From assembly GCA_003564655.1 (NCBI GenBank), contig PXES01000099.1, positions 1 through 5,207 of the forward strand: a stretch of DNA of 5,207 nucleotides, in the 5' to 3' direction. Below the pieces are notes generated by a model. That model saw nothing but the letters and a program-made list of their open reading frames with translations. It had not been told where the DNA came from and did not search any database. A program made the translations under genes and the position numbers. The stretch is from Paracoccaceae bacterium (GTDB lineage Bacteria; Pseudomonadota; Alphaproteobacteria; Rhodobacterales; Rhodobacteraceae). Below, piece by piece: positions 1 to 5,042 of this stretch (position 1 is its first letter; the number at the start of each line of letters is the position of its first letter).

Positions 1-132
1 GACACGGCGCGCGTCTGCGCCGCGCTTTCCGCCACCGAGGCGCGGCTGATCGCGCGCGATGCGGCCCGCATCTGGGGCGCGGCGCACCCCGTGGCGGCTA
101 ACGGCGCAGACGCTCCAGCACTGCGGCGTTGA
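1..132 (+). CDS. C-terminal end of an unidentified protein (partial, 5' end outside window)
   Basis: The frame starting at base 1 is open until the TGA at 130-132 and gives 43 residues. Its codons are strongly G/C-ending over the first 32 codons, as in genuine genes of this window, while the other two plus frames meet stops at 47-49 and 99-101. The tail contains LSATEARLIARDAARIWG. This vaguely resembles the last helix of metal-dependent amidohydrolases, where a segment like 'NAARLFG' closes the protein, but the piece is too short to assign a family. The gene converges on the lytic transglycosylase gene and the two overlap tail to tail by 35 bp (98-132). Codon bias weakens over that overlap, as expected if the last residues are unconstrained. 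That a coding gene enters from the left is fairly likely; its identity is unknown. Confidence 0.5.
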   Translation, partial: DTARVCAALSATEARLIARDAARIWGAAHPVAANGADAPALRR

Positions 133-1333
133 TATAGCCATCGGGCGGCAACCCGTTGGCGCGCTGCCAGGCCTGCACCGCGGCCACGCTCATCGGCCCC
201 ATCCGCCCGTCGATCCCGCCCGTGTCATGGCCCAGTGCGTTCAGGCGGCGCTGGATCTCGGTGCGCTCGGCCAGGCTCAGCGCCCGGTCGCCGCGCGGCC
301 ACTGGCCCTGCAAGGCGGGCGCGCCGCGCAGCCGGTCCGAGAGGTGCCCCAGCGCCAGCACATAGGCGTCCGAGATGTTGTATTCCTTCAGCACATCGTA
401 ATTCGGATAGGCCAGAAAGGCCGGACCGCGCGCGCCCCCCGGCAGCCACAGCCGCCCCGCCCCCTCGGGCAGTGCGCCGCCCGCCGCAGGGGCCACGCCC
501 AGCCGCGCCCAGGCCCCGCTGCTCTGGCGCTGGCCGGTCAGGCCCAGATCGAACCCTGCGGGCAGGCGCACCTCGACCGCCCAGGGCGCACCGCGCTGCC
601 AGCCGCGCCGGGCGAGATAATTGGCGGCCGAGGCCAGCGCGTCGGCGGGATCCGTTCCCCACAGGTCGCGCCGCCCATTGCCGGTGAAATCCACCGCATA
701 GCGCAGGAAGCTCGTGGGCATGAACTGGGTATGCCCGAACGCCCCGGCCCAGGATCCGATCATCGCCTCGGGGGAGATGTCGCCGGCCTGCACGATCTGC
801 AGCGCGGCGATGAACTCCTCCTCGAAGAACGCGCCGCGCCGCCCGTCCTTGGCCAGCGTCGCCAGCGTTGCCAAGCTGGGCGTGCGCCCCCGATCCGCCC
901 CGTAAGAGGTCTCGATCCCCCAGATGGCGACGACAATCTCGGGCGGCACGCCAAAGCGCGCCTCGATCCGCTCGAGCAGGGCGCGATGGGTGCGCATGGC
1001 GGCCTGCCCCTGCGAGATGCGCGCAGAGGTCACCGCCCCGTCGAGATAGTCCCAGATCCGCGCGCCGAACTCGCTTTGCCGCCCGTCCAGCGCGACGCTC
1101 TGGGGCAGGTGGCGGATATGCGGGCGGGTGCGGTCCAGCGTGGCCTGCAACACACCCGCCGCGCGGGCGCGCGCCTCGGCCCCGCGCAACCAGTCGGCAA
1201 AGCTCTCGGTCTGGCGGCCAGCCGCGCGCGCCGGCGCTTCGGGGCGCGCCTCGGGCCGGGGGGAACTTGTGATATCCGCGCCGACACAGCCCGGCAGGGC
1301 GATGAGCAGCGCAAGGGCAAGCGGGCGGATCAT
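98..1333 (-). CDS. MltB-type lytic murein transglycosylase, lipoprotein with C-terminal peptidoglycan-binding domain
   Basis: This is a predicted 411-residue lipoprotein that cleaves the beta-1,4 bond between MurNAc and GlcNAc in peptidoglycan, leaving 1,6-anhydro-MurNAc ends. The start chosen is the ATG at 1333, not the in-frame ATG at 1390. It gives a normal lipoprotein signal (MIRPLALALLIALPGC, lipobox LPGC with Cys16), and GGAG lies 8 nt upstream. Val at position +2 after the cysteine suggests an outer-membrane destination. The SLT_2/MltB-type domain spans about residues 45-337. The catalytic glutamate is most likely E141 in the IWGIETSYG motif. The family block GSWAGAFGHTQFMP lies at 193-206, and TGNGRRDLW follows with the look of a structural or metal-site segment. 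Residues 353-409 form a PG_binding_1 domain (LGHDTGGIDGRMGP). The length is usual for the alphaproteobacterial version with this extra domain. A closely similar paralogue is transcribed divergently from 1507. The family is certain; the physiological role (growth, division or recycling) cannot be read from sequence. Confidence 0.95.
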   Translation of the reverse strand: MIRPLALALLIALPGCVGADITSSPRPEARPEAPARAAGRQTESFADWLRGAEARARAAGVLQATLDRTRPHIRHLPQSVALDGRQSEFGARIWDYLDGAVTSARISQGQAAMRTHRALLERIEARFGVPPEIVVAIWGIETSYGADRGRTPSLATLATLAKDGRRGAFFEEEFIAALQIVQAGDISPEAMIGSWAGAFGHTQFMPTSFLRYAVDFTGNGRRDLWGTDPADALASAANYLARRGWQRGAPWAVEVRLPAGFDLGLTGQRQSSGAWARLGVAPAAGGALPEGAGRLWLPGGARGPAFLAYPNYDVLKEYNISDAYVLALGHLSDRLRGAPALQGQWPRGDRALSLAERTEIQRRLNALGHDTGGIDGRMGPMSVAAVQAWQRANGLPPDGYINAAVLERLRR

Positions 1334-1341
1334 GAGCGGCA

Positions 1342-1345
1342 CTCC
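1342..1345 (-). promoter_or_regulatory. Shine-Dalgarno GGAG deciding the transglycosylase start
   Basis: On the minus strand, TGGAGT precedes the ATG at 1333, with GGAG ending 8 nt before it. No comparable site precedes the longer in-frame ATG at 1390, and the 19 extra residues from that ATG would bury the signal peptide. This supports the shorter protein. Confidence 0.7.
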
Positions 1346-1407
1346 AGGCGGGTCCCGCTTGAGGCTAGCGCGGATCGCCGCGCGCGCCAAGCGCGGGCGG
1401 GGGAGCG

Positions 1408-1439
1408 GGCGGGGTTTCCCGCCAAGCCTGCCGACAGGC
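1408..1439. repeat. Two adjacent inverted repeats between the divergent transglycosylase genes
   Basis: GGCGGG and CCCGCC (1408-1413 and 1418-1423) form a perfect 6-bp inverted repeat around GTTT. GCCTG and CAGGC (1426-1430 and 1435-1439) form a perfect 5-bp repeat around CCGA. They sit just upstream of the plus-strand promoter candidate, in the middle of the shared 173-bp region. They could be operators or leader hairpins of the minus-strand gene. In such GC-rich DNA, short perfect repeats also arise by chance. Confidence 0.3.
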
Positions 1440-1441
1440 GC

Positions 1442-1470
1442 TTAACAGCCGCCCTGTGATAGGATAGTCT
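1442..1470 (+). promoter_or_regulatory. Candidate sigma-70 promoter for the plus-strand transglycosylase
   Basis: TTAACA at 1442-1447 matches five of six bases of the -35 consensus. TAGTCT at 1465-1470 lies after a 17-bp spacer and matches four of six of the -10 consensus. An overlapping alternative is the extended -10 TGaTAGGAT at 1457-1465. Either would give a leader of about 30-35 nt before the ATG at 1507. The stretch is visibly more AT-rich than its surroundings. This is motif reading only. Confidence 0.35.
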
Positions 1471-1490
1471 TCGTGTCAAACACCCATGTC

Positions 1491-1499
1491 AGAGGTGAG
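1491..1499 (+). promoter_or_regulatory. Shine-Dalgarno-like AGAGGTGAG deciding the second transglycosylase start
   Basis: AGAGG ends 11 nt before the ATG at 1507. The in-frame ATG at 1486 has only CAAACACCC upstream, with no purine-rich site, and would add seven residues in front of a complete signal peptide. The site therefore favours 1507 as the start, although the spacing is at the long end. Confidence 0.5.
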
Positions 1500-1506
1500 C
1501 AGTGCC

Positions 1507-2760
1507 ATGTTCCTTACACGACGTTCCTGCCTTGCGGGGCTTGCTGCCCTGTCCCTCCCCGGCTGCATCGGCGGCGGCGCGCCGATGAGTTCGCCGTCGC
1601 CGCAGCGCGCGCCCGCGATGCGCGCCGAACCGAACCCGGCCTTCGATGCCTGGCTCGCGCAGTTCCTCAGCCGCGCGACCGGGGCGGGGATCCCGGCCTC
1701 GGTCGTGGGCCCGGCGCTCGACAGCGCGGGGTTCCTGCCCGATGTGATCGCGCGCGACCGGCGGCAGGCCGAATTCACCCGCACCTTCGAGGATTACATA
1801 CAGGCCATCGCCGTCACCGATGAACGCATCGCGGGTGGGCGCGCGGCGCTATCGCGCCACGGGTCCACCCTGCGCGCCGTTGAGGAGCGGTTCGGCGTCG
1901 AGGCCGAGGTCGTCGCGGCGGTCTGGGGGCTCGAGTCGCGCTACGGGGCCGAGCGTGGGGATATTCCCGTCATCTCGGCGCTGGCGACGCTGGCCTTTGA
2001 CGGGCGGCGCGGCGCGTTCTTCGAAAGCCAGCTTATGGCGGCGCTGCGCATCCTGCAGCGCGGGGATACGACCGCGGCGAACATGCGCGGGTCCTGGGCG
2101 GGCGCGATGGGGCACACGCAGTTCATCCCGACCACCTATCAGGATTACGCGGTGGATTTCACCGGTAACGGACGGCGCGACATCTGGGCCGAGGACCCCG
2201 CCGACGCGCTGGCCTCGGCGGCGAATTACCTGTCGCGCATGGGCTGGCGGCGCGGTCAGCCCTGGGGGGTGGAAGTGCGCCTGCCCGAGGGGTTCGACAC
2301 CGGGCTCGCAGGGCGCGGCTCCACCCGCGCGGTGAGCGCCTGGAGCGGTCTGGGCGTTCGGGCGGTGGGCGGCGGGTCGCTGCCTGACCCCGGCCCGGCG
2401 TCGCTGATCCTGCCCGACGGGCCCCGCGGCCCGGCGTTCCTCGTGTTCCGCAATTTCACCGCGATCCTGCGCTACAACAATTCCGAATTCTATGGTGTCG
2501 GGGTCGGGCATCTGTCCGACCGTCTGCGCGGCGGCGGGCCGATCCGCGGCAACTTCCAGCCCGATCGCTTCGGGCTGCGGCTGGCCGAACGGCGCGAGAT
2601 GCAGGAGCGGCTGACGCGGGCGGGCTTTGATACGCAAGGCGTGGACGGCGTGATCGGGCCGAATTCGGAATCCGCCATCCGCGCCTTTCAGCGCGCCCGC
2701 GGGGCCGAGGTGACGGGCCGACCCTCGCAGGCACTGCTGGCACAGCTGCGCGGCGGCTGA
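1507..2760 (+). CDS. MltB-type lytic murein transglycosylase paralogue, lipoprotein with twin-arginine-like signal
   Basis: This is a predicted 417-residue peptidoglycan lytic transglycosylase of the same family and layout as the divergent gene. The N-terminus has T-R-R-S at residues 4-7, then a hydrophobic stretch and the lipobox SLPGC with Cys20. The arginine pair makes Tat export conceivable, whereas the neighbour has a plain Sec-type lipoprotein signal. The catalytic domain covers about 45-354. The likely acid/base glutamate is E143 in VWGLESRYG, and GSWAGAMGHTQFIP lies at 195-208. A PG_binding_1 domain is at about 357-415 (FDTQGVDGVIGPNS). From the GSW motif onward, 58 of 75 residues match the divergent paralogue by hand count, with no gap, so the two arose by duplication. 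The gene has its own promoter candidate upstream and a hairpin string downstream, so it is probably monocistronic. The family is sure; the division of labour with the paralogue is unknown. Confidence 0.95.
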   Translation: MFLTRRSCLAGLAALSLPGCIGGGAPMSSPSPQRAPAMRAEPNPAFDAWLAQFLSRATGAGIPASVVGPALDSAGFLPDVIARDRRQAEFTRTFEDYIQAIAVTDERIAGGRAALSRHGSTLRAVEERFGVEAEVVAAVWGLESRYGAERGDIPVISALATLAFDGRRGAFFESQLMAALRILQRGDTTAANMRGSWAGAMGHTQFIPTTYQDYAVDFTGNGRRDIWAEDPADALASAANYLSRMGWRRGQPWGVEVRLPEGFDTGLAGRGSTRAVSAWSGLGVRAVGGGSLPDPGPASLILPDGPRGPAFLVFRNFTAILRYNNSEFYGVGVGHLSDRLRGGGPIRGNFQPDRFGLRLAERREMQERLTRAGFDTQGVDGVIGPNSESAIRAFQRARGAEVTGRPSQALLAQLRGG

Positions 2761-2767
2761 AGCGGGC

Positions 2768-2838
2768 AGGGGGCTGCCGCCCCCTCTGCGCGGCTGCGCC
2801 CGCGCATTCACCCCGGCGAGTATTTTCGGCAAGAAAAT
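2768..2838 (+). terminator. String of three hairpins after the transglycosylase, probable terminator or dispersed intergenic element
   Basis: Three perfect inverted repeats follow one another: AGGGGGC/GCCCCCT with loop TGCC (2768-2785), TGCGCGG/CCGCGCA with loop CTGCGC (2787-2806), and ATTTTC/GAAAAT with loop GGCAA (2822-2838). The first begins 7 nt after the stop codon at 2758-2760. No proper T-run follows the GC-rich stems; the only T-run (TTTT, 2823-2826) lies inside the third stem. The order GC hairpin, GC hairpin, then 'GAGTATTTT.GGCAAGA' resembles a string I recall after many genes in Rhodobacterales genomes. It may terminate transcription or be a repeated element. Confidence 0.45.
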
Positions 2839-2854
2839 CGGGTGGCTGGATTGA

Positions 2855-2885
2855 TTTACATGTTGTAACGTACCCGTGATACAAT
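2855..2885 (+). promoter_or_regulatory. Candidate extended -10 promoter for the small lipoprotein gene
   Basis: TACAAT at 2880-2885 matches five of six -10 bases and is preceded by TG at 2877-2878, giving the extended form TGaTACAAT. TTTACA at 2855-2860 matches five of six -35 bases but is 19 bp away, longer than ideal. An extended -10 can tolerate a poor -35. The start point would be near 2892, leaving an untranslated leader of about 85 nt that contains the structure at 2931-2973. Confidence 0.45.
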
Positions 2886-2931
2886 CGGGTCGGATAGAAC
2901 GCTGCGACTGCGCACCCGGATCAAGAGCGGA

Positions 2932-2971
2932 CCTCCTCTAGTGGGGATAACGCCCCATTTTCTCAGGGAGG
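2932..2971 (+). promoter_or_regulatory. Leader structure able to mask the Shine-Dalgarno sequence of the lipoprotein gene
   Basis: The Shine-Dalgarno AGGGAGG (2965-2971) ends 5 nt before the ATG at 2977. CCTCC at 2932-2936 is exactly complementary to its GGAGG (2967-2971). Between them, AGTGGGG (2940-2946) and CCCCATT (2953-2959) can pair as a 7-bp stem including one G-U, with loop ATAACG. The leader can therefore fold as an inner hairpin plus an outer stem that occludes ribosome binding. This is a fold read by eye; no energy was calculated and covariation is untested. Confidence 0.35.
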
Positions 2972-2976
2972 ACTGA

Positions 2977-3462
2977 ATGAGATTTGCCCTTTTTGGAATG
3001 GCACTTCTAGTATCGGGGTGTACACCGCAGGTTGTACAGTATGCTTACAAGCCCGATACGTCGGTGAGTCAGAAGGATCGCGACACTCTTGAATGCGAGG
3101 TTGCGGCATCACAAGCCGTCAGTCCCAACGTTCAGATCGGGACAACGCCGGTTTTTTCGACGCCAGTACAGACGAGTTGTTACAACATTGGGAATAGTGT
3201 TCAGTGTCGAACCACTGGTGGGCAAGTCAGTGGTGGGCGGACTTATTCTTACGACGCGAATGCCAGCCTGCGCAGGGATGTGGCAGCCCAGTGCCTCGTT
3301 GATCGCGGGTATAGATTAACTCCGCTCCCGGTTTGCGCTTCCAACAAAGCGACACCGGAGGCGAGGCAACGCCTTTCCGGACAACTGCAGGCGCCGCGCG
3401 ACGGGGCGTGTGTGCTACAGATTTCACCCCGTGGCACAAACGCGCTCAATCCCTTGGATTAG
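2977..3462 (+). CDS. Small cysteine-rich lipoprotein of unknown function
   Basis: This is a predicted 161-residue lipoprotein that I cannot assign to a named family. It begins with a short signal and the lipobox VSGC (Cys15), followed by Thr-Pro, consistent with an outer-membrane anchor. The mature part has six further cysteines (40, 68, 77, 106, 120, 145), an even number that could form periplasmic disulfides. A central segment (about 68-93) is rich in Gly, Thr, Ser and Tyr, and RRDVAAQCLVDRGYRLTPLP (99-118) is a helix-like stretch with CLVDRGYR. The start is well supported by AGGGAGG 5 nt upstream. Base composition is unlike the neighbours: by hand count 129 of 240 bases (3001-3240) are G or C, about 54%, against about 75% in a 60-base sample of the adjacent transglycosylase gene. 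This suggests recent acquisition or relaxed selection. The gene stands alone between hairpins and has its own promoter candidate. Confidence 0.8.
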   Translation: MRFALFGMALLVSGCTPQVVQYAYKPDTSVSQKDRDTLECEVAASQAVSPNVQIGTTPVFSTPVQTSCYNIGNSVQCRTTGGQVSGGRTYSYDANASLRRDVAAQCLVDRGYRLTPLPVCASNKATPEARQRLSGQLQAPRDGACVLQISPRGTNALNPLD

Positions 3463-3664
3463 TCCCGTCGATATATACGACGGAATAGGACCAAGAAATA
3501 GCACTCGACTCAGTTTGCGGCGTGTCTGGCTGATTAAGCTCCTGAGCCTGAGCCATGATCTCGGCCGTGTCACATTCGGGAGCTTGGCATGCCTGCCGAT
3601 TCTAAGAAAGATCGGCATTTGATATCCACCAAGACGAGTTTGACGCCGGTCTCAGTGGCAGTTC
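3463..3664. other. Gene-free stretch between two genes that converge, with two inverted repeats
   Basis: These 202 bases share the lower GC of the lipoprotein gene. CCGTCG/CGACGG with loop ATATATA (3465-3483) begins 3 nt after the lipoprotein stop. TGCCGAT/ATCGGCA with a 10-nt loop and a following TTT (3594-3620) could act as a weak terminator for plus-strand transcription. GGCATGCC at 3586-3593 is an 8-bp palindrome. I see no coding frame with convincing codon use, no tRNA and no insertion-sequence ends. No clear minus-strand terminator for the aldolase gene is visible here. Confidence 0.5.
3594..3620 (+). terminator. Possible weak terminator of the lipoprotein gene
   Basis: A perfect 7-bp stem TGCCGAT/ATCGGCA encloses TCTAAGAAAG, and TTT follows directly. 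The T-run is short and the loop large, so termination would be inefficient. It lies 131 nt after the stop codon. The hairpin at 3465-3483, right behind the stop, has no T-run at all. Confidence 0.3.
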
Positions 3665-4594
3665 TTACGCCTTTCCGCGATAGATCTCGACCAGTTTGGC
3701 CAGCATCTCGAGCGCCTCATCGCGCGGGCGCTGGAAGGTATTGCGTCCGATGATCGAGCCATTGCCACCGCCATCGCGGATGGCTCGGGCGTCGTCGAAA
3801 ACCGAATCCGCGCCCTTCCTCGCCCCACCCGAGAAGACCATGATCCGCCGCCCGTCAAAGGCCGACTGCACGCAATGGCGCACCCGTGCGGCCTGGGTGG
3901 CGATGTCGATGTGCTGCTCTTCATAGACTTTCTTGGCCTCGGGCAGCATCAGATGATCGGTCGAGAGCTTGATCTTGATGACATGCGCGCCCAGCAGGGC
4001 GGCGATCTGCGCGGCATAGGCGGCAACATCGATACCGGTTTCGCCTTCCTTGGTCACAGCCTCACCGCGCGGATAGGACCAGATGACAGTGGCGATACCC
4101 TTGGCGGCGGCCTCCTCGCGCATCGCCCGGATTTCCTCGTACATGTCGAGCGCGCAGTCGCTGCCGGGATAGATGGTGAAGCCGATCGCCGCGCAACCCA
4201 GGCGCAGCGCGTCATCCACCGAGGCCGTTATCGCCTGGTTCTTGCCTGCCGTGTCCGACATCAGCGAATTCGCCGAGTTGACCTTGAGGATGGGGGGGAT
4301 CTGGCCTGCATAAGTGTCGGCGCCCGCCTCGATCATGCCCAGGGGGGCCGCATAGGCGTTCAGCCCGGCATCAATGGCAAGCTGGAAGTGATAGAGCGGG
4401 TCATAGGCGGCCGGGTTGGCGGCGAAGCTGCGCGCAGGGCCGTGCTCGAGCCCCTGATCGACGGGCAGGATGATCATCTTGCCGCTGCCGCCCAGCTTGC
4501 CTTGCATCAGCATCCGGCACAGATTGGCCTTCACGCCCGGCGGCGTGGCTTCATAATTGGCGAGGATTTTCTGGACGATCCGGGTCGCGCGCAT
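3665..4594 (-). CDS. fbaB: Class I fructose-bisphosphate aldolase, FbaB/DhnA type
   Basis: This is a predicted 309-residue cytoplasmic aldolase of the DeoC/FbaB barrel family. It splits fructose 1,6-bisphosphate into dihydroxyacetone phosphate and glyceraldehyde 3-phosphate and works in reverse for gluconeogenesis and the Calvin cycle. Visible marks are ILPVDQGLEHGP (42-53) in the first barrel strands, IGFTIYPGSD (137-146), and the Schiff-base strand HVIKIKLSTD (204-213), where one of K207/K209 should be the catalytic lysine. The C-terminal phosphate-binding loops are FSGGARKGA (254-262) and GSIIGRNTFQRP (279-290). No cofactor metal is expected, unlike class II enzymes. The ATG at 4594 has AGGAG 7 nt upstream. 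At 309 residues it is shorter than E. coli FbaB (about 350). It follows rpoD and a small gene on the same strand, but a 103-bp gap with a palindrome suggests separate control. Family assignment is strong; in vivo direction is not shown. Confidence 0.93.
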   Translation of the reverse strand: MRATRIVQKILANYEATPPGVKANLCRMLMQGKLGGSGKMIILPVDQGLEHGPARSFAANPAAYDPLYHFQLAIDAGLNAYAAPLGMIEAGADTYAGQIPPILKVNSANSLMSDTAGKNQAITASVDDALRLGCAAIGFTIYPGSDCALDMYEEIRAMREEAAAKGIATVIWSYPRGEAVTKEGETGIDVAAYAAQIAALLGAHVIKIKLSTDHLMLPEAKKVYEEQHIDIATQAARVRHCVQSAFDGRRIMVFSGGARKGADSVFDDARAIRDGGGNGSIIGRNTFQRPRDEALEMLAKLVEIYRGKA

Positions 4595-4677
4595 GGGCTG
4601 GCTCCTGTGTCGGGTTCGTTCAAAGGGTTACGCGGGCCGCCGGGGCGAGACAATGGGCAAGCCCTGGCCGGATGGTC

Positions 4678-4696
4678 GTTTGCGCAAACATTGCGC
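4678..4696. promoter_or_regulatory. 12-bp perfect palindrome with a third half-site, candidate operator of the aldolase gene
   Basis: GTTTGCGCAAAC at 4678-4689 is a perfect 12-bp palindrome with a central GCGC. A further TTGCGC at 4691-4696 repeats the half-site 11 bp from the one at 4680-4685 and forms an inverted repeat with GCGCAA at 4682-4687. The cluster lies 84-102 bp upstream of the aldolase start, in the only sizeable gap of the minus-strand gene row. Palindromes with a central CG and outer A/T are typical operators of LacI-family regulators, which often control central carbon genes. The regulator itself is not in this window and the role is inferred. Confidence 0.45.
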
Positions 4697-4697
4697 G

Positions 4698-5038
4698 TCA
4701 GATGCGGGTCCAGTCCACCGCACGCAGCGCCGCCTGTTCTGCGCGCACACCGGCGGCGTCAAGGCCCGTGTCGCACCAGGTGCCGCTGAGCGTGTCGAAG
4801 GATTTACGCGACGGCATGTCGGTGCCCGCCGCCACGATCATCGCGCACAGATCCGGCAGACCGCGGGCGAGGCACTCCTGCCGCAGCGCCCCGAGAAGCG
4901 GCGACAGGCGACGCGCGGCCGAGGGCGGCTTGCCCAGCATCACGGCGAGATCAGTGTAACTCAGAGGACGCGCGCCATGCATGCGCGCGTCCTCGGCATA
5001 GAGGGCAAGGGCGGCGCGCGCCTCGTCCCGCCAGCGGC

Positions 5039-5042
<4 letters not shown>
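4698..5042 (-). CDS. Small conserved-looking hypothetical protein coupled to rpoD
   Basis: This is a predicted 114-residue soluble protein without a signal or membrane segment. I do not recognise a named function. Residues 29-51 (YTDLAVMLGKPPSAARRL within them) look like a helix-turn-helix-like unit. The following ALRQECLARGLPDLCAMIV (52-70) resembles a module I recall from small bacterial proteins of the type 'LGPIS.YC...GLPPLT.LVV', usually annotated as hypothetical. The GTG start at 5042-5040 overlaps the rpoD stop as GTGA, which points to translational coupling and co-transcription with rpoD. The Shine-Dalgarno is weak (GGAG, 12 nt away, inside rpoD), as is common for coupled genes. A later ATG at 4982 with GAGG 8 nt upstream could start a 94-residue form. 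The reading frame has normal G/C-ending codon use. Confidence 0.7.

Noticed and set aside
59..1459. Long plus-strand open frame (466 codons) opposite the first transglycosylase
   Set aside because: It is antisense to a gene with clear domains. Long open frames on the opposite strand are expected at this GC content, and the translation is low-complexity Arg/Pro/Ala/Gly.
1474..1479. Perfect TTGACA on the minus strand upstream of the first transglycosylase
   Set aside because: No acceptable -10 lies 16-18 bp further on; TATCCT and TATCAC come after only 7 and 12 bp. I do not call it as a promoter.
1486..1506. Earlier ATG start for the second transglycosylase
   Set aside because: There is no Shine-Dalgarno before it, and it would place seven polar residues in front of a complete signal peptide.
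1849..2832. Long minus-strand open frame opposite the second transglycosylase
   Set aside because: It is the same kind of GC-driven shadow: it covers the catalytic domain on the wrong strand and shows no domain of its own.
2863..2885. TTGTA ... TACAA as an operator in the lipoprotein promoter region
   Set aside because: The arms are only 5 bp with a 12-13 bp gap, and one arm is simply the -10 element. This is not above chance in AT-richer DNA.
3410..3622. Small open frames on both strands after the lipoprotein gene (3410-3622 plus, 3424-3618 minus)
   Set aside because: Neither shows convincing codon use, a ribosome site or a recognisable motif. I considered a transposase remnant for the minus frame but could not support it.
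3875..4789. Plus-strand open frame of 304 codons opposite the aldolase
   Set aside because: It is antisense to a highly conserved enzyme and has no recognisable motif or ribosome site.
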